In this document: piece after piece, positions 45,585 to 53,736 of the stretch
How the letters are laid out: each line of letters starts with the position of its first letter
How positions within the stretch are numbered: position 1 is the stretch's first letter
Assembly: GCA_017519975.1 (NCBI GenBank)
Contig: JAFWRM010000001.1
Location: forward strand, 90,239 to 154,238
DNA: 64,000 nt
Source: Oscillospiraceae bacterium
Lineage (GTDB): Bacteria > Bacillota > Clostridia > Oscillospirales > Oscillospiraceae
Direction of reading: 5' to 3'
Notes under the pieces: model-generated
Seen by the model: only the letters and a program-made list of their open reading frames with translations
What the model was told of the DNA's origin: nothing
The model's database searches: none
Translations under genes and position numbers: made by a program

Positions 45585-47519
45585 TCAGGCGTCGACCGGC
45601 TCGGTCTCCCCCAGCCTCTGTCTGACTTCTTCCCGCAGGTCGATCTGTACATCCTCCATCAGTTCATCGGAAGCATTCGGCTCCGGAGGGATCTTTCCGA
45701 AGGCGGCCAGATACGGACTGACGCTCAGCAGGCTCTTCTGTCTGGGTGTGAGCTCATGAATCTCTCCCATGGCCACGGCCGTATCGTGGGAAACTGCGTC
45801 TCGCAGTGAGGCTTCATAATACTCGATATGGGAGAACTCTTCCGTCATCTCGTTGATGCTGTCCTGTATCCGATCCATATAGTCGGCGAACTGTTCCTGC
45901 TGACGGTTGCATTCTTCCGCCTGCTGGTCGAATCCGGCGATCATTTCGGCGTCGGAATCCATCTCCTTCACTTCCGCGGCGGCAAGCCCGTGGGGCTGGT
46001 CCTCGGTCCCTTCCCCCTCGGCAGCCGGCACGGCGTCGCCGCTGTGATTCAGATTGCTCAGCGTGGACTGGAGCGACTGGTACATGCTGTAGGCCGCGGC
46101 GTAGTCGGCATACGTCTCCCGCATCCGGTTGATCAGCTCGTCGCATGCCGCCCGGTTATCGCGGAAGTAGTTTCCGATCTCGGAGGACCAGCGATCCAGG
46201 TACATGCGCTTCTGATCCTCGATGTTCGCGTAGATCCGGAGCCTTTCCACCCGGTTCTCGGCCATCAGGGCCTCGATGACCGGCTGGAGCACCTCTTCTT
46301 CGACCTGATGGATGCCGAACGGCATCGCCGTCCGGGAGCCGTCTTCCGCAAGCCAGCTGCCGCTGATCAGATCGTACCGGACCCGCGAACTCTTCTTTAG
46401 CGTGAACGGCGTATATTCGTTCACGGACGACTGATAATCAAAGTTCGCGGAACGGATCCGTTCGATCTCCTCCGCCTCCAGGGTCGGGGAATACTGGGTA
46501 TAGCCGGCTTTCAGCACGAGGGCCATGATGCCGGAGGCGTAACTCATCAGCGCGCTGGAACCGGAGTTCTTCGCGTTGGTGAAAAACTGGACCGTATCCG
46601 CCAGCTGGGTCATCATCTTCTTCATATAATCGACGCTGCTGGTATTGTCCGCAAGGGCGAACTGCTCCGTGGAGTTGTCGATCTGGGTCAGCTTTTCCAG
46701 CTTTTCCTCAAAGTCCGCGTCGAACACCTCGACGACGGGCTTCCCGTCCGTTTCCTCGGTGGCGTGCTCCTTGATGAACGCCGCCTGCTCGCTTGTCGGG
46801 TCGATGATCGGGATCTCCACAGAGGCAACGTCACTGTCCTCCAGCAGGTAGCTGATCCTGCGGACCTGCCGGTCCAGGTTCCCGACGTAATCGTGCAGCG
46901 TCACGTTCTGGATGGAAAGGGAATAATCGGAAGTATCGACCTCTTCCGCGGCCTCGTTCCCTTCGACGACCGGCATTTTTTCCGATGTCTCCTGCAGTCC
47001 CAGCATCGACTGCTGGAACTCCTCCGGCTGATGCAGAAGCGGCAGCTCAAAGCTCTGATTTTCCACCGTTTCCGTGTGGTCGATCAGGAAGCTTTTTTCT
47101 CCGAAGGGCACCCGCGTGGCGATCGGCACGTATACGACCCCGATCTTGTCCACGGAGTAATCCCTCCGGATGTTGCTGAAACGGGTATCCACGTCCGCGA
47201 TGCCGGCGCGGCAGCTTTCCATGGCCCTCTCCGCGTTCTCAATGATCTCCAGCTGCTGCTTTTTCCCTTTGAGGGCAAAGAAAACGCCGATGATCACAAG
47301 GGGAAACTTCGTCCATTTTTCCAGGCTCTCGGCTTTTTTCTCCGCCTGTGCCCGGACATCCTGCGCTTCCTTAAGCTTCGCTTCAAGATCCGCCCGCTCC
47401 TGTTCGCAGGCCGTTTCTTCCGCTACGATCCTGGAAGCGGCGCTCTTGTAATAATCGAACAGGACCTTGGCCTGATCCTGATAGATGTCCGCCGATTCCC
47501 TGAATACTTTTCCGCCCAT
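45585..47519 (-). CDS. Large coiled-coil protein of the SPFH operon, 644 aa
   Basis: Helical N-terminus (1-70, with EAKLKEAQDVRAQAEKKAES), a short hydrophobic stretch (WTKFPLVIIGVFFALKG, about 69-85) that may touch the membrane, a beta-containing middle (VDKIGVVYVPIATRVPFGEKSFLIDHT, in parts), then long helices to the end. No known family recognised. ATG at 47519 follows AAGGAGGAAGCAAT. Its membrane-touching segment and length make it a candidate bridge between membrane and the coiled-coil pair. Confidence 0.7.
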   Translation of the reverse strand: MGGKVFRESADIYQDQAKVLFDYYKSAASRIVAEETACEQERADLEAKLKEAQDVRAQAEKKAESLEKWTKFPLVIIGVFFALKGKKQQLEIIENAERAMESCRAGIADVDTRFSNIRRDYSVDKIGVVYVPIATRVPFGEKSFLIDHTETVENQSFELPLLHQPEEFQQSMLGLQETSEKMPVVEGNEAAEEVDTSDYSLSIQNVTLHDYVGNLDRQVRRISYLLEDSDVASVEIPIIDPTSEQAAFIKEHATEETDGKPVVEVFDADFEEKLEKLTQIDNSTEQFALADNTSSVDYMKKMMTQLADTVQFFTNAKNSGSSALMSYASGIMALVLKAGYTQYSPTLEAEEIERIRSANFDYQSSVNEYTPFTLKKSSRVRYDLISGSWLAEDGSRTAMPFGIHQVEEEVLQPVIEALMAENRVERLRIYANIEDQKRMYLDRWSSEIGNYFRDNRAACDELINRMRETYADYAAAYSMYQSLQSTLSNLNHSGDAVPAAEGEGTEDQPHGLAAAEVKEMDSDAEMIAGFDQQAEECNRQQEQFADYMDRIQDSINEMTEEFSHIEYYEASLRDAVSHDTAVAMGEIHELTPRQKSLLSVSPYLAAFGKIPPEPNASDELMEDVQIDLREEVRQRLGETEPVDA

Positions 47520-47534
47520 ATTGCTTCCTCCTTG

Positions 47535-48209
47535 TCAGAGACCTTTTCTCTGCTGATACAGCAGTTCCATATCCTGCAGGCACTGCGGCGACACATCGGA
47601 CGGATCCACCGCCATGATCATATCCCGCAGCTGCGCTTCCAGCGCCGCGGCTTCCGGTCTGTCGCTGGGTGACAGATACCTCACGCTCTCCGTCAGCTTC
47701 AGGAGGCGCTCCCTTGCCGGAGCCGCCTCATCCCCCAGCACGCCGGCCTTCTGTCGGAGAAGCGCCGCCTGCGCTTTCAGCTCATCCAGCCCCGCTTTCT
47801 TCTGAGCTTCGTTTTTCTGGACCTTCATCGTATTGGACGCAAGGCGGTAGGAGACCAGAAGATACAGGAACAGTACGAAGATCGCCGCGACCTCCAGCAC
47901 GATGATGAGGGGAGTGACTCTCTTCGCCAGAAGCGCGATCAGAAAGATCACCGCGGACAGCACCGCGAATATTGCCACGCCCCGGTAGTAAATGACGCTT
48001 CCGATGACCATCCCATCGTCCACCTGGAACGTGAACACCAGCGGCAGCACCGCGATCGCGTACACCGACAGCGCCACATAGATCAGGAACACCACAGCCC
48101 CCGCCGTCCGCACGACGCCTCGGAACAGGAACAGTACGAGCAGTGTCAGGATCACCGCCCCGACAAGGAGCAGGATCAGTCTGGCCGTAGAAATCAGTTT
48201 GGCTTTCAT
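47535..48209 (-). CDS. Four-helix membrane protein with coiled-coil tail, 224 aa
   Basis: Hydrophobic helices at about 9-30, 34-60, 75-96 and 100-122, followed by a charged coiled coil (TMKVQKNEAQKKAGLDELKAQ onward) and a soluble tail ending YQQRKGL. Not recognised. ATG at 48209 follows GGAGTTGAAAGAAT. Probably the membrane anchor of the operon's complex. Confidence 0.7.
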   Translation of the reverse strand: MKAKLISTARLILLLVGAVILTLLVLFLFRGVVRTAGAVVFLIYVALSVYAIAVLPLVFTFQVDDGMVIGSVIYYRGVAIFAVLSAVIFLIALLAKRVTPLIIVLEVAAIFVLFLYLLVSYRLASNTMKVQKNEAQKKAGLDELKAQAALLRQKAGVLGDEAAPARERLLKLTESVRYLSPSDRPEAAALEAQLRDMIMAVDPSDVSPQCLQDMELLYQQRKGL

Positions 48210-48222
48210 ATTCTTTCAACTC

Positions 48223-49455
48223 CTATCCCAGTTTTTTCCCGCAGGAGGGGCAGAATTTCGTCTTCCCGGGGGTATAAGGCGCTCCGCACTGCGGACATAC
48301 GTCCGCGCCGGTGTCTGATTCCTGGGTCAGATGCGTTCCGCATTTGACGCAGCGCTTGCTTTTTTCCGTATTGTCCGCGCCGCAGGCCGGGCAGGGGATG
48401 TACCGCTTCCCGCAGGACGGGCAGAACGCCTGTTCGACCGAATGCTTTTTCCCGCACTGGGCGCAGAACACTTCACGCACCCGGGGGCCGCCCGCGGCGG
48501 GCCCGTTCGGGACGTATCCCGGCTGGAACCCCTGCTGCCCGTACTGTGCCTGCTGCTGGCTCTGCATGGAGCCGTAGTTGGTCTGCATCATCGACGCCCC
48601 CATGCCGCCATTGCCGCCCATCATCGACATGGCCATGAATCCGGGTATCCCCATGCTTCCGTGGGCGGCGGCGGTCTTCGCCGTTTCGGCCATCTGCTGC
48701 TGCTGCCATGTGTAGCCCGCAATGCCCTGGGCGGACCGGCTGGCCATTGCCTTCTCGATCTGCCTGCCCAGTTCCGTGGACGTATCAAGATCCACAGTGG
48801 TGATGTAGAACCCCTCGAGGGTGAATCCGTAATCCTCCCAGAATTCTCCCAGCGGCTGACGGATGAACTGAGACAGATCGTCGATGTGCGTAGAGATATA
48901 GTTGATGCCGACGTTATTCGCCGTCATGAAGCTGGCGATGGCGCTCTTCGTCTTCATGACCAGCTCGCCCATGAAATGCTTTTTCAGATCTCCGGCGGTA
49001 AAACTGTTCAGCGTTCCCACAAGCTTGATGAGAAAACGCTCGGCGTCCGCGACCCGCACGCCGTAGCGGCCTTTCGCATAGATCGGGATGCTCTGTCCGT
49101 AATCCGGATCCAGGATCTTCATGCCGTCCGTCTGCCACTCGGCGTCCAGGGAGACCGTCCGGTTCACGAACCAGACTTCGGCGGTAAAGGGATTCTTTCC
49201 GCCGAACGGGATCCCGAAAAGGGACCGCAGGACCGGCAGGTTCTCCGTCGACAGCGTATGCTTGCCGGCCCCGAATTTTCCCATGACCTGCCCCTTGGAG
49301 AACAGCACGGCCTCCTGAGACTCCCGCACGACGAGCTGCGTGTAAGTGCTCAGGTTCGTTTCGGGAAACCGGTAGGCAAAGATATCGTTGCTCTGCGGAG
49401 TCCAATCCACAAAATCGATGATCGGCTGTTTTCCTGACTGCTTTCCAAATGCCAT
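48223..49455 (-). CDS. SPFH-domain protein with C-terminal zinc ribbons (YdjI-type), 410 aa
   Basis: Residues 1-235 match the SPFH-like domain named 'virion core protein' in databases and found in Bacillus YdjI (RFPETNLSTYTQLVVRESQEAVLFSKG, in parts; EVWFVNRTVSLD; DLKKHFMGELVMKTKSAIASF, in parts). A Met/Gly/Gln-rich linker (about 265-325) leads to four CxxC pairs in zinc ribbons (FCAQCGKKH, FCPSCGKRY, CPACGADN, CVKCGTHL, CPQCGAPY, FCPSCGKK; about 333-408). First gene of the operon; ATG at 49455 follows AGGAGGAAACATCAG. SPFH proteins organise membranes; partners here are unusual. Confidence 0.85.
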   Translation of the reverse strand: MAFGKQSGKQPIIDFVDWTPQSNDIFAYRFPETNLSTYTQLVVRESQEAVLFSKGQVMGKFGAGKHTLSTENLPVLRSLFGIPFGGKNPFTAEVWFVNRTVSLDAEWQTDGMKILDPDYGQSIPIYAKGRYGVRVADAERFLIKLVGTLNSFTAGDLKKHFMGELVMKTKSAIASFMTANNVGINYISTHIDDLSQFIRQPLGEFWEDYGFTLEGFYITTVDLDTSTELGRQIEKAMASRSAQGIAGYTWQQQQMAETAKTAAAHGSMGIPGFMAMSMMGGNGGMGASMMQTNYGSMQSQQQAQYGQQGFQPGYVPNGPAAGGPRVREVFCAQCGKKHSVEQAFCPSCGKRYIPCPACGADNTEKSKRCVKCGTHLTQESDTGADVCPQCGAPYTPGKTKFCPSCGKKLG

Positions 49456-49500
49456 CTGATGTTTCCTCCTGTCTTTTTCTCATGCAATGATGGACCCATG

Positions 49501-49547
49501 AAAAACGGCGCGCATCGGCCGCAAAGCAGCCGATACGCACCGTTCAT
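49501..49547 (-). terminator. Attenuator-like hairpin in the leader of the SPFH operon
   Basis: On minus-strand RNA, 49544-49529 pairs with 49519-49504 over 16 bp, the only two non-Watson-Crick pairs being G-U wobbles, and UUUUU follows at 49505-49501. It lies between the predicted promoter (49694-49722) and the start codon at 49455, so it either attenuates the operon or ends an unseen short transcript. Apart from these sites the gap 49456-49817 shows no convincing gene. Confidence 0.75.
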
Positions 49548-49693
49548 ACGCATCGATCATTCAGGCGTTCATCCTCTGAAGATACATTTCGGCGCAGGCC
49601 ACGCCTGTCACAGCTGTGACGAATGACTGACTGGTGAGCAGCGGGCCTGATCCTCAATTCTGTCAACTCTCTTCCCTTCGAGAATTCAACTTA

Positions 49694-49722
49694 ATAGTAT
49701 CACAGAACCGGGTAGCTGACAA
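49694..49722 (-). promoter_or_regulatory. Probable promoter of the SPFH operon
   Basis: Minus strand: TTGTCA (49717-49722, 5/6), 17 bases, TACTAT (49694-49699, 4/6). It implies a leader of about 230 bases containing the hairpin at 49501-49547. Confidence 0.55.
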
Positions 49723-49817
49723 CAGTTTTTCGCTCCTGAGTTCCCGTTCCCGACAGGCGCTCTGCCCCTGTTTCCCTTTCGTTGTACCAGGCAGTCAGAA
49801 AAATTTCAAAAACACTA

Positions 49818-49858
49818 TTGACAAATACAATACTTCGCTTTACGATGTATATCGTGAA
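49818..49858 (+). promoter_or_regulatory. Promoter and operator of the PadR operon
   Basis: TTGACA (49818-49823), 17 bases, TACGAT (49841-49846). Overlapping the -10 is an inverted repeat TTTACGAT (49839-49846) with ATCGTGAA (49851-49858), spacer GTAT, 7 of 8 positions symmetric. This is a likely autoregulatory PadR site. Confidence 0.8.
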
Positions 49859-49870
49859 AGGGGGTATTTC

Positions 49871-50206
49871 ATGGATGCTCAGCTGAAGCGCGGTCTGCTG
49901 GACTCCTGCGTCCTGGCCGCCATCAGGAACCAGGATTCCTACGGCTACCAGATCATCAAGGATCTGAAGCCGTACACGGAAATGTCCGAATCCACGCTGT
50001 ATACGATACTCAAACGGCTGGAATCTTCCGGGATGCTTACCGTCCGGTCCGCCGAGCACAACGGCCGCCTGCGGAAATACTACCGCATCACCGACGGGGG
50101 CCTGGACCGCCTGCGGGAGTTCCGGGAGGAGTGGAATGAGATCTCAGCCATCGCCCAATTCATCATCAGGGAGTGTGAAAACGATGACAAAGCAGGAATT
50201 TCTTGA
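49871..50206 (+). CDS. PadR-family transcriptional regulator, 111 aa
   Basis: Winged helix with the PadR landmarks: LDSCVLAAIRNQDSYGYQI (about 10-28), SESTLYTILKRLESSGML (about 39-56), RKYYRITDGGLDRL (about 70). Short C-terminal helix typical of the DUF1700-linked subgroup. ATG at 49871 follows AAAGGGGGTATTTC. Overlaps the next gene by 23 bases. It probably represses its own operon by the palindrome overlapping its promoter. Confidence 0.93.
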   Translation: MDAQLKRGLLDSCVLAAIRNQDSYGYQIIKDLKPYTEMSESTLYTILKRLESSGMLTVRSAEHNGRLRKYYRITDGGLDRLREFREEWNEISAIAQFIIRECENDDKAGIS

Positions 50207-50786
50207 CCGTCTGCGCCGCAGTCTCGCCGGCATTCCCGGAGAAGACGCGGAGGAGCGGCTGTCCTTTTACGATGAAATGATCGACGACCGCATGGAGGAG
50301 GGGCTGTCGGAGGAAGAGGCCGTGGCCAGCCTCGGGACTCCGGAGCAGATCCGCGACCAGGTCCTGGCGGATATCCCGCTGGCCCGTCTGGTCCGTGAGC
50401 GCGTGAAGCCGCAGCGGTCGCTGCGCGCGTGGGAAATCGTGCTCCTCGTTCTGGGCTTTCCCGTCTGGTTCCCGATCCTGGTGTCGCTGTGCGCCGTCGC
50501 CTTCTCCGTCTATGTGGTGCTCTGGAGCGTGATCGTCAGCCTGTACGCCGTGGATCTGGCGCTGGCCGTCTGCGCCGCGGGCGGGATCGCGCTGGCAGTC
50601 CGCGCTTTTCTGCAGGGAAACGCGGCGCAGGCCGCTGCCTTTGCCGGAGCCAGCCTCCTGTGCGCCGGCCTCGCCGTTCTTCTGTTCCTTGGCTGCGTGC
50701 AGGCGACGAAGGGCGCCGTCGTCCTCACGAAAAAGATCGGAAAATGGGTCAAATCTCTGTTCGTAAGAAAGGGTGATCACACATGA
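50184..50786 (+). CDS. DUF1700 (HAAS-type) membrane protein, 200 aa
   Basis: An N-terminal helical domain with the pattern FLDRLRRSLAGIPGEDAEERLSFYDEMIDD (in parts) and LGTPEQIRDQVLADI, typical of DUF1700, then hydrophobic helices (about 80-120 and 130-185). ATG at 50184 lies inside the end of padR. DUF1700 proteins accompany PadR regulators and DUF4097 proteins, likely in envelope-stress sensing, though the role is not established. Confidence 0.9.
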   Translation: MTKQEFLDRLRRSLAGIPGEDAEERLSFYDEMIDDRMEEGLSEEEAVASLGTPEQIRDQVLADIPLARLVRERVKPQRSLRAWEIVLLVLGFPVWFPILVSLCAVAFSVYVVLWSVIVSLYAVDLALAVCAAGGIALAVRAFLQGNAAQAAAFAGASLLCAGLAVLLFLGCVQATKGAVVLTKKIGKWVKSLFVRKGDHT

Positions 50787-51760
50787 AAAGCTCAACCCGC
50801 ACGGCTCTGATCGTCGCCGTCGTTCTGATCATCGCCGGCGCCGTCATCATCGGCGGCTTGCTGTTTACCGGGACCAGTCTGGCGGATCTGTTCTCCTTTT
50901 CCTCCGGAAAGATGGAAACGAACACCTGGGAGATCACGGAGCGCTTTACCTGCGTTTCCGTCACGGATACCGTCTCGGAGATCCGCATCGTACCCTCGGA
51001 AACCGGCGCCTGCAGCGTCGTCTGCTTCGAGGACGTGAAAATGAGGCACGTCGCGGAGGTAAAGAACGGCACGCTCGCGGTCCGCCAGCAGGACGAGCGC
51101 ACCTGGGCCGACCACATTGGAGTCAACAGTCAGACCCCGACGGTAACGGTCTTCCTGCCCGAGGGGCTGTACGACGCCCTGCAGATCCGGACGACCACCG
51201 GGGACGTTGACGTATCGGAGGACTTCAGCTTCCGTACGCTTCGCATCGAGGTCGATACGGCGGACGTCGTATGCCTGGCCGGAGCGAACGAGACCGCCGC
51301 GTTCATCACCGACACCGGAGACCTCCGCGTCGAACGCGCGATGCTTCAGGACGTGACAATGAAGACGGACACGGGTCACGTCACGCTGGATTCCGTGTCG
51401 CTTTTCGGTACGCTGGAGATCGACTCCCACACGGGGCGCGTCGATCTGACCGACACCTCCTGCGGTGACCTTGAGATCGTTACGACTACCGGGAACGTCA
51501 CGCTCACCCGCTGTCGGATCGACGGAAAGCTGGATATCGAAACGGATACCGGCGACGTTCTCCTGTCCGCCAGCGACGCGTCCGAGATCGAGATCGACAC
51601 CGATACCGGCGACGTGACGGGCACGCTGCTGACCGAAAAGATCTTCTTCGTAAGTTCCCACACCGGAAAGATCGACGTCCCCCGCGGCATGACGGGCGGT
51701 CCCTGCGAGATCGAGACGGACACGGGCGACGTGAAGATCTCCTTCGCGGAACAGCCGTAA
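50783..51760 (+). CDS. DUF4097 beta-helix surface protein, 325 aa
   Basis: One N-terminal membrane helix (about 7-28) and then repeated units ending in TDTGDV, TTTGNV, HTGRVDL (about 120-320): the TxTGD repeats of a DUF4097 right-handed beta-helix, exposed outside. ATG overlaps the DUF1700 stop (ATGA). Third member of the PadR-DUF1700-DUF4097 operon, with a terminator at 51770-51805. Confidence 0.92.
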   Translation: MKSSTRTALIVAVVLIIAGAVIIGGLLFTGTSLADLFSFSSGKMETNTWEITERFTCVSVTDTVSEIRIVPSETGACSVVCFEDVKMRHVAEVKNGTLAVRQQDERTWADHIGVNSQTPTVTVFLPEGLYDALQIRTTTGDVDVSEDFSFRTLRIEVDTADVVCLAGANETAAFITDTGDLRVERAMLQDVTMKTDTGHVTLDSVSLFGTLEIDSHTGRVDLTDTSCGDLEIVTTTGNVTLTRCRIDGKLDIETDTGDVLLSASDASEIEIDTDTGDVTGTLLTEKIFFVSSHTGKIDVPRGMTGGPCEIETDTGDVKISFAEQP

Positions 51761-51769
51761 CCGGAAATA

Positions 51770-51805
51770 AAACGGAGGGGAGGCCCTGTGGCCTCCCCTC
51801 CGTTT
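51770..51805. terminator. Terminator between the PadR operon and the 51812 gene
   Basis: Stem AAACGGAGGGGAGGCC (51770-51785) with its exact complement 51790-51805, loop CTGT, T-run following. It serves both convergent genes. Confidence 0.92.
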
Positions 51806-51811
51806 TTCGTA

Positions 51812-52318
51812 TTACAGGCGAAGATCCTTCAGCACGGTCAGGTGTTTCAGGTGAAGAAGATCCGCGACCACCGCTCCCGTCCGGGTCTCCAGACTTCTGT
51901 TATACCCGCGCACATAGTGGTTGTACAGGTTCACCTGCTCCAGCGCCTCTTCGATCCTCTCGTTTCTCCGGTCCTTCCAGGCCTCCGTCTGAGGGTGCTC
52001 CGCGCCGGAGGCGTACGCCATTTTCAGAAGTCCGTGCGCCTCGTTCAGCAGCAGCGTCTTCTGTTCACAGCGCATGGGCTTCGTTTCGTCGTACTTTGCC
52101 AGACAGTCGGCCAGACGCCGGCGGAGATCGTCTTCCTCCGGGGGACCGTCCGGGTCGGACAGGGCTTCGGAAAGCCACTCCCCCAGCGGTTCATCCAGGG
52201 CGTTCACAAAATGGGCGGCCGCCATGAACTTCTTCCGATCCAGCATCTGATAGTAAACGAAAATGGCAAGGGCCAGCACGATGACGATCAACAGTATTCC
52301 AAGCACGATACGATCCAT
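51812..52318 (-). CDS. Membrane-anchored helical protein, possibly LemA-like, 168 aa
   Basis: One N-terminal membrane helix (about 4-24), then soluble helices. The C-terminal NLYNHYVRGYNRSLETRTGAVVADLL (in parts) resembles the YN-x-x-V-x-x-YN region of LemA proteins, but the usual FP motif is missing, so the match is weak. Single gene with its own terminator side at 51770-51805. ATG at 52318. Role unknown. Confidence 0.6.
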   Translation of the reverse strand: MDRIVLGILLIVIVLALAIFVYYQMLDRKKFMAAAHFVNALDEPLGEWLSEALSDPDGPPEEDDLRRRLADCLAKYDETKPMRCEQKTLLLNEAHGLLKMAYASGAEHPQTEAWKDRRNERIEEALEQVNLYNHYVRGYNRSLETRTGAVVADLLHLKHLTVLKDLRL

Positions 52319-52432
52319 GGCGGCTCCTCATCTCCTTTCCCGCTCCGCGGTATCCGTTTCATTGTAGCAGAACCGGCCGGAAATGGAAACCCCCGTGCTC
52401 CCGTGGGAAGAAGGGATCTCCCTTCGGTCCGT

Positions 52433-53602
52433 TCAGCCCCTGACGTATCTTCCCGACGGATCCAGGATCAGCGAATTGTAATACTCCGCCGCTTCGGTCG
52501 CCGTCTTCGGATCGTTGGAGGTATCTCTTTTCTTCATGCACTTTCCGCAGAACGTGCACTGCTTGCCCTCCTCCAGCACGCAGGGCCTGTGACCGGCCGA
52601 GCCTGCGTATTCGATCTCATATGTGCCGTCGGAATTGAACCGCAGCTGGCCGAACCCGAATTTTCCGTGGGTCCCCAGCACCTGCAGATACACGGGCTTT
52701 CCGACCCTGAGGTACTGCAGCGGGCAGTGCCACGTGAAGGGCGGGATCCGCACCATGGTCGGCGCGCTGATGATGTGCTTTTCCAGGCGGTTCGGTTCCG
52801 GCCCGATCCAGAACTCCATCTCTGCGTCGAAGGAGCCCCACGGATCGGTCATGTCGTAGCCCGTGAAGCACAGATACTCCTCTTCCGGATGGAAGTTGGG
52901 ATACTTGTCGATGAACGCCTCCTTCATATAGGGGCGGTAACAGGTATAGATGTCGGAATCCGGCATGCAGTCGTGGCCTCGGAAATAAGCCTGATACGGG
53001 GGCATGAAATCCCCCCAGTGGGTGTACTGCTTCTCGAAGGTGTACACCAGATGGTTGAACCTTCCGGTACCCTCCGTCCAGCTTTTCAGCTCATAGGGCT
53101 GTCCGAAGTCCATTCCGTAGGGGGATATCCCGCGGACCGCCATGTTGTAATATACGGGACCTTCGGTCCCCCGGCGCTGCCGGATGGCGTAATAGTGCGT
53201 CGAATACAGGATCGGCTGGAAGAACAGGGGCTTGCCCAGGCGCCGGATCTCGATCGGTCCGTGCCACCAGAACTTCGGGATCCGCACCATGGTGGGTTCC
53301 GTGATCACGATCTTCTCCATGTCGTCGATGTTCTCGCCCATCCACAGCCAGATCTCGGCGTCGAAGCTCTCGAAGGCATCCCTCACGTCGTAGCCCACGA
53401 AGGCCAGATATTCCTCATCCCTGTGAAAATGCGGCTCGGCGTCGATGATCCCGGGCTTCAGGTACGCCCGGTAGGGCAGGTTGATCCTCGCGCCGGGAAT
53501 GCAGGAGTCGCCCCAGAAGTACTGCTGCGCTTCCGGAAGCATCCCATCGCTCTTCACCGGCTCTTTCGGCAGTTCGTAAAAACACCAGTCATATGCGCCC
53601 AT
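52433..53602 (-). CDS. Bicupin protein with C-terminal four-cysteine motif, 389 aa
   Basis: Two cupin barrels in tandem: first with PHFHRDEEYLAFVGYD and FWWHGPIEI, second with PNFHPEEEYLCFTGYD and FTWHCPLQY (His and Glu as metal ligands in each). After the second barrel comes C-x7-C-x2-C-x2-C (VLEEGKQ between the first two), about residues 341-355. Such spacing suits a zinc or iron-sulfur site. ATG at 53602 follows GAGAGGTGTTACGC; a longer start at 53611 is less likely. Last gene of the second transporter block. It resembles the protein at 59217, which has the motif twice. Substrate unknown. Confidence 0.7.
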   Translation of the reverse strand: MGAYDWCFYELPKEPVKSDGMLPEAQQYFWGDSCIPGARINLPYRAYLKPGIIDAEPHFHRDEEYLAFVGYDVRDAFESFDAEIWLWMGENIDDMEKIVITEPTMVRIPKFWWHGPIEIRRLGKPLFFQPILYSTHYYAIRQRRGTEGPVYYNMAVRGISPYGMDFGQPYELKSWTEGTGRFNHLVYTFEKQYTHWGDFMPPYQAYFRGHDCMPDSDIYTCYRPYMKEAFIDKYPNFHPEEEYLCFTGYDMTDPWGSFDAEMEFWIGPEPNRLEKHIISAPTMVRIPPFTWHCPLQYLRVGKPVYLQVLGTHGKFGFGQLRFNSDGTYEIEYAGSAGHRPCVLEEGKQCTFCGKCMKKRDTSNDPKTATEAAEYYNSLILDPSGRYVRG

Positions 53603-53736
53603 GCGTAACACCTCTCTCTGCGCGGTGCCCGGGATCTGCCTCCGGGCTTTTCCTTATCCGGAGCAGCCCGGGCGGGATCGCCCGGGCTGCTCCTCTGTCG
53701 ATTATCTCTGTGATGCTATGCTGTCCGACGCAGCGA

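Noticed and set aside
48223..49455. Prophage origin because relatives are called 'virion core protein'
   Set aside because: The name is a database label for an SPFH-type domain found in ordinary genomes; no phage structural, lysis or integrase gene is near.
49548..49690. A short peptide gene in the SPFH operon leader
   Set aside because: A 32-codon open stretch ends just before the hairpin, but it has no ATG start early in it and no ribosome site; the evidence is too thin.
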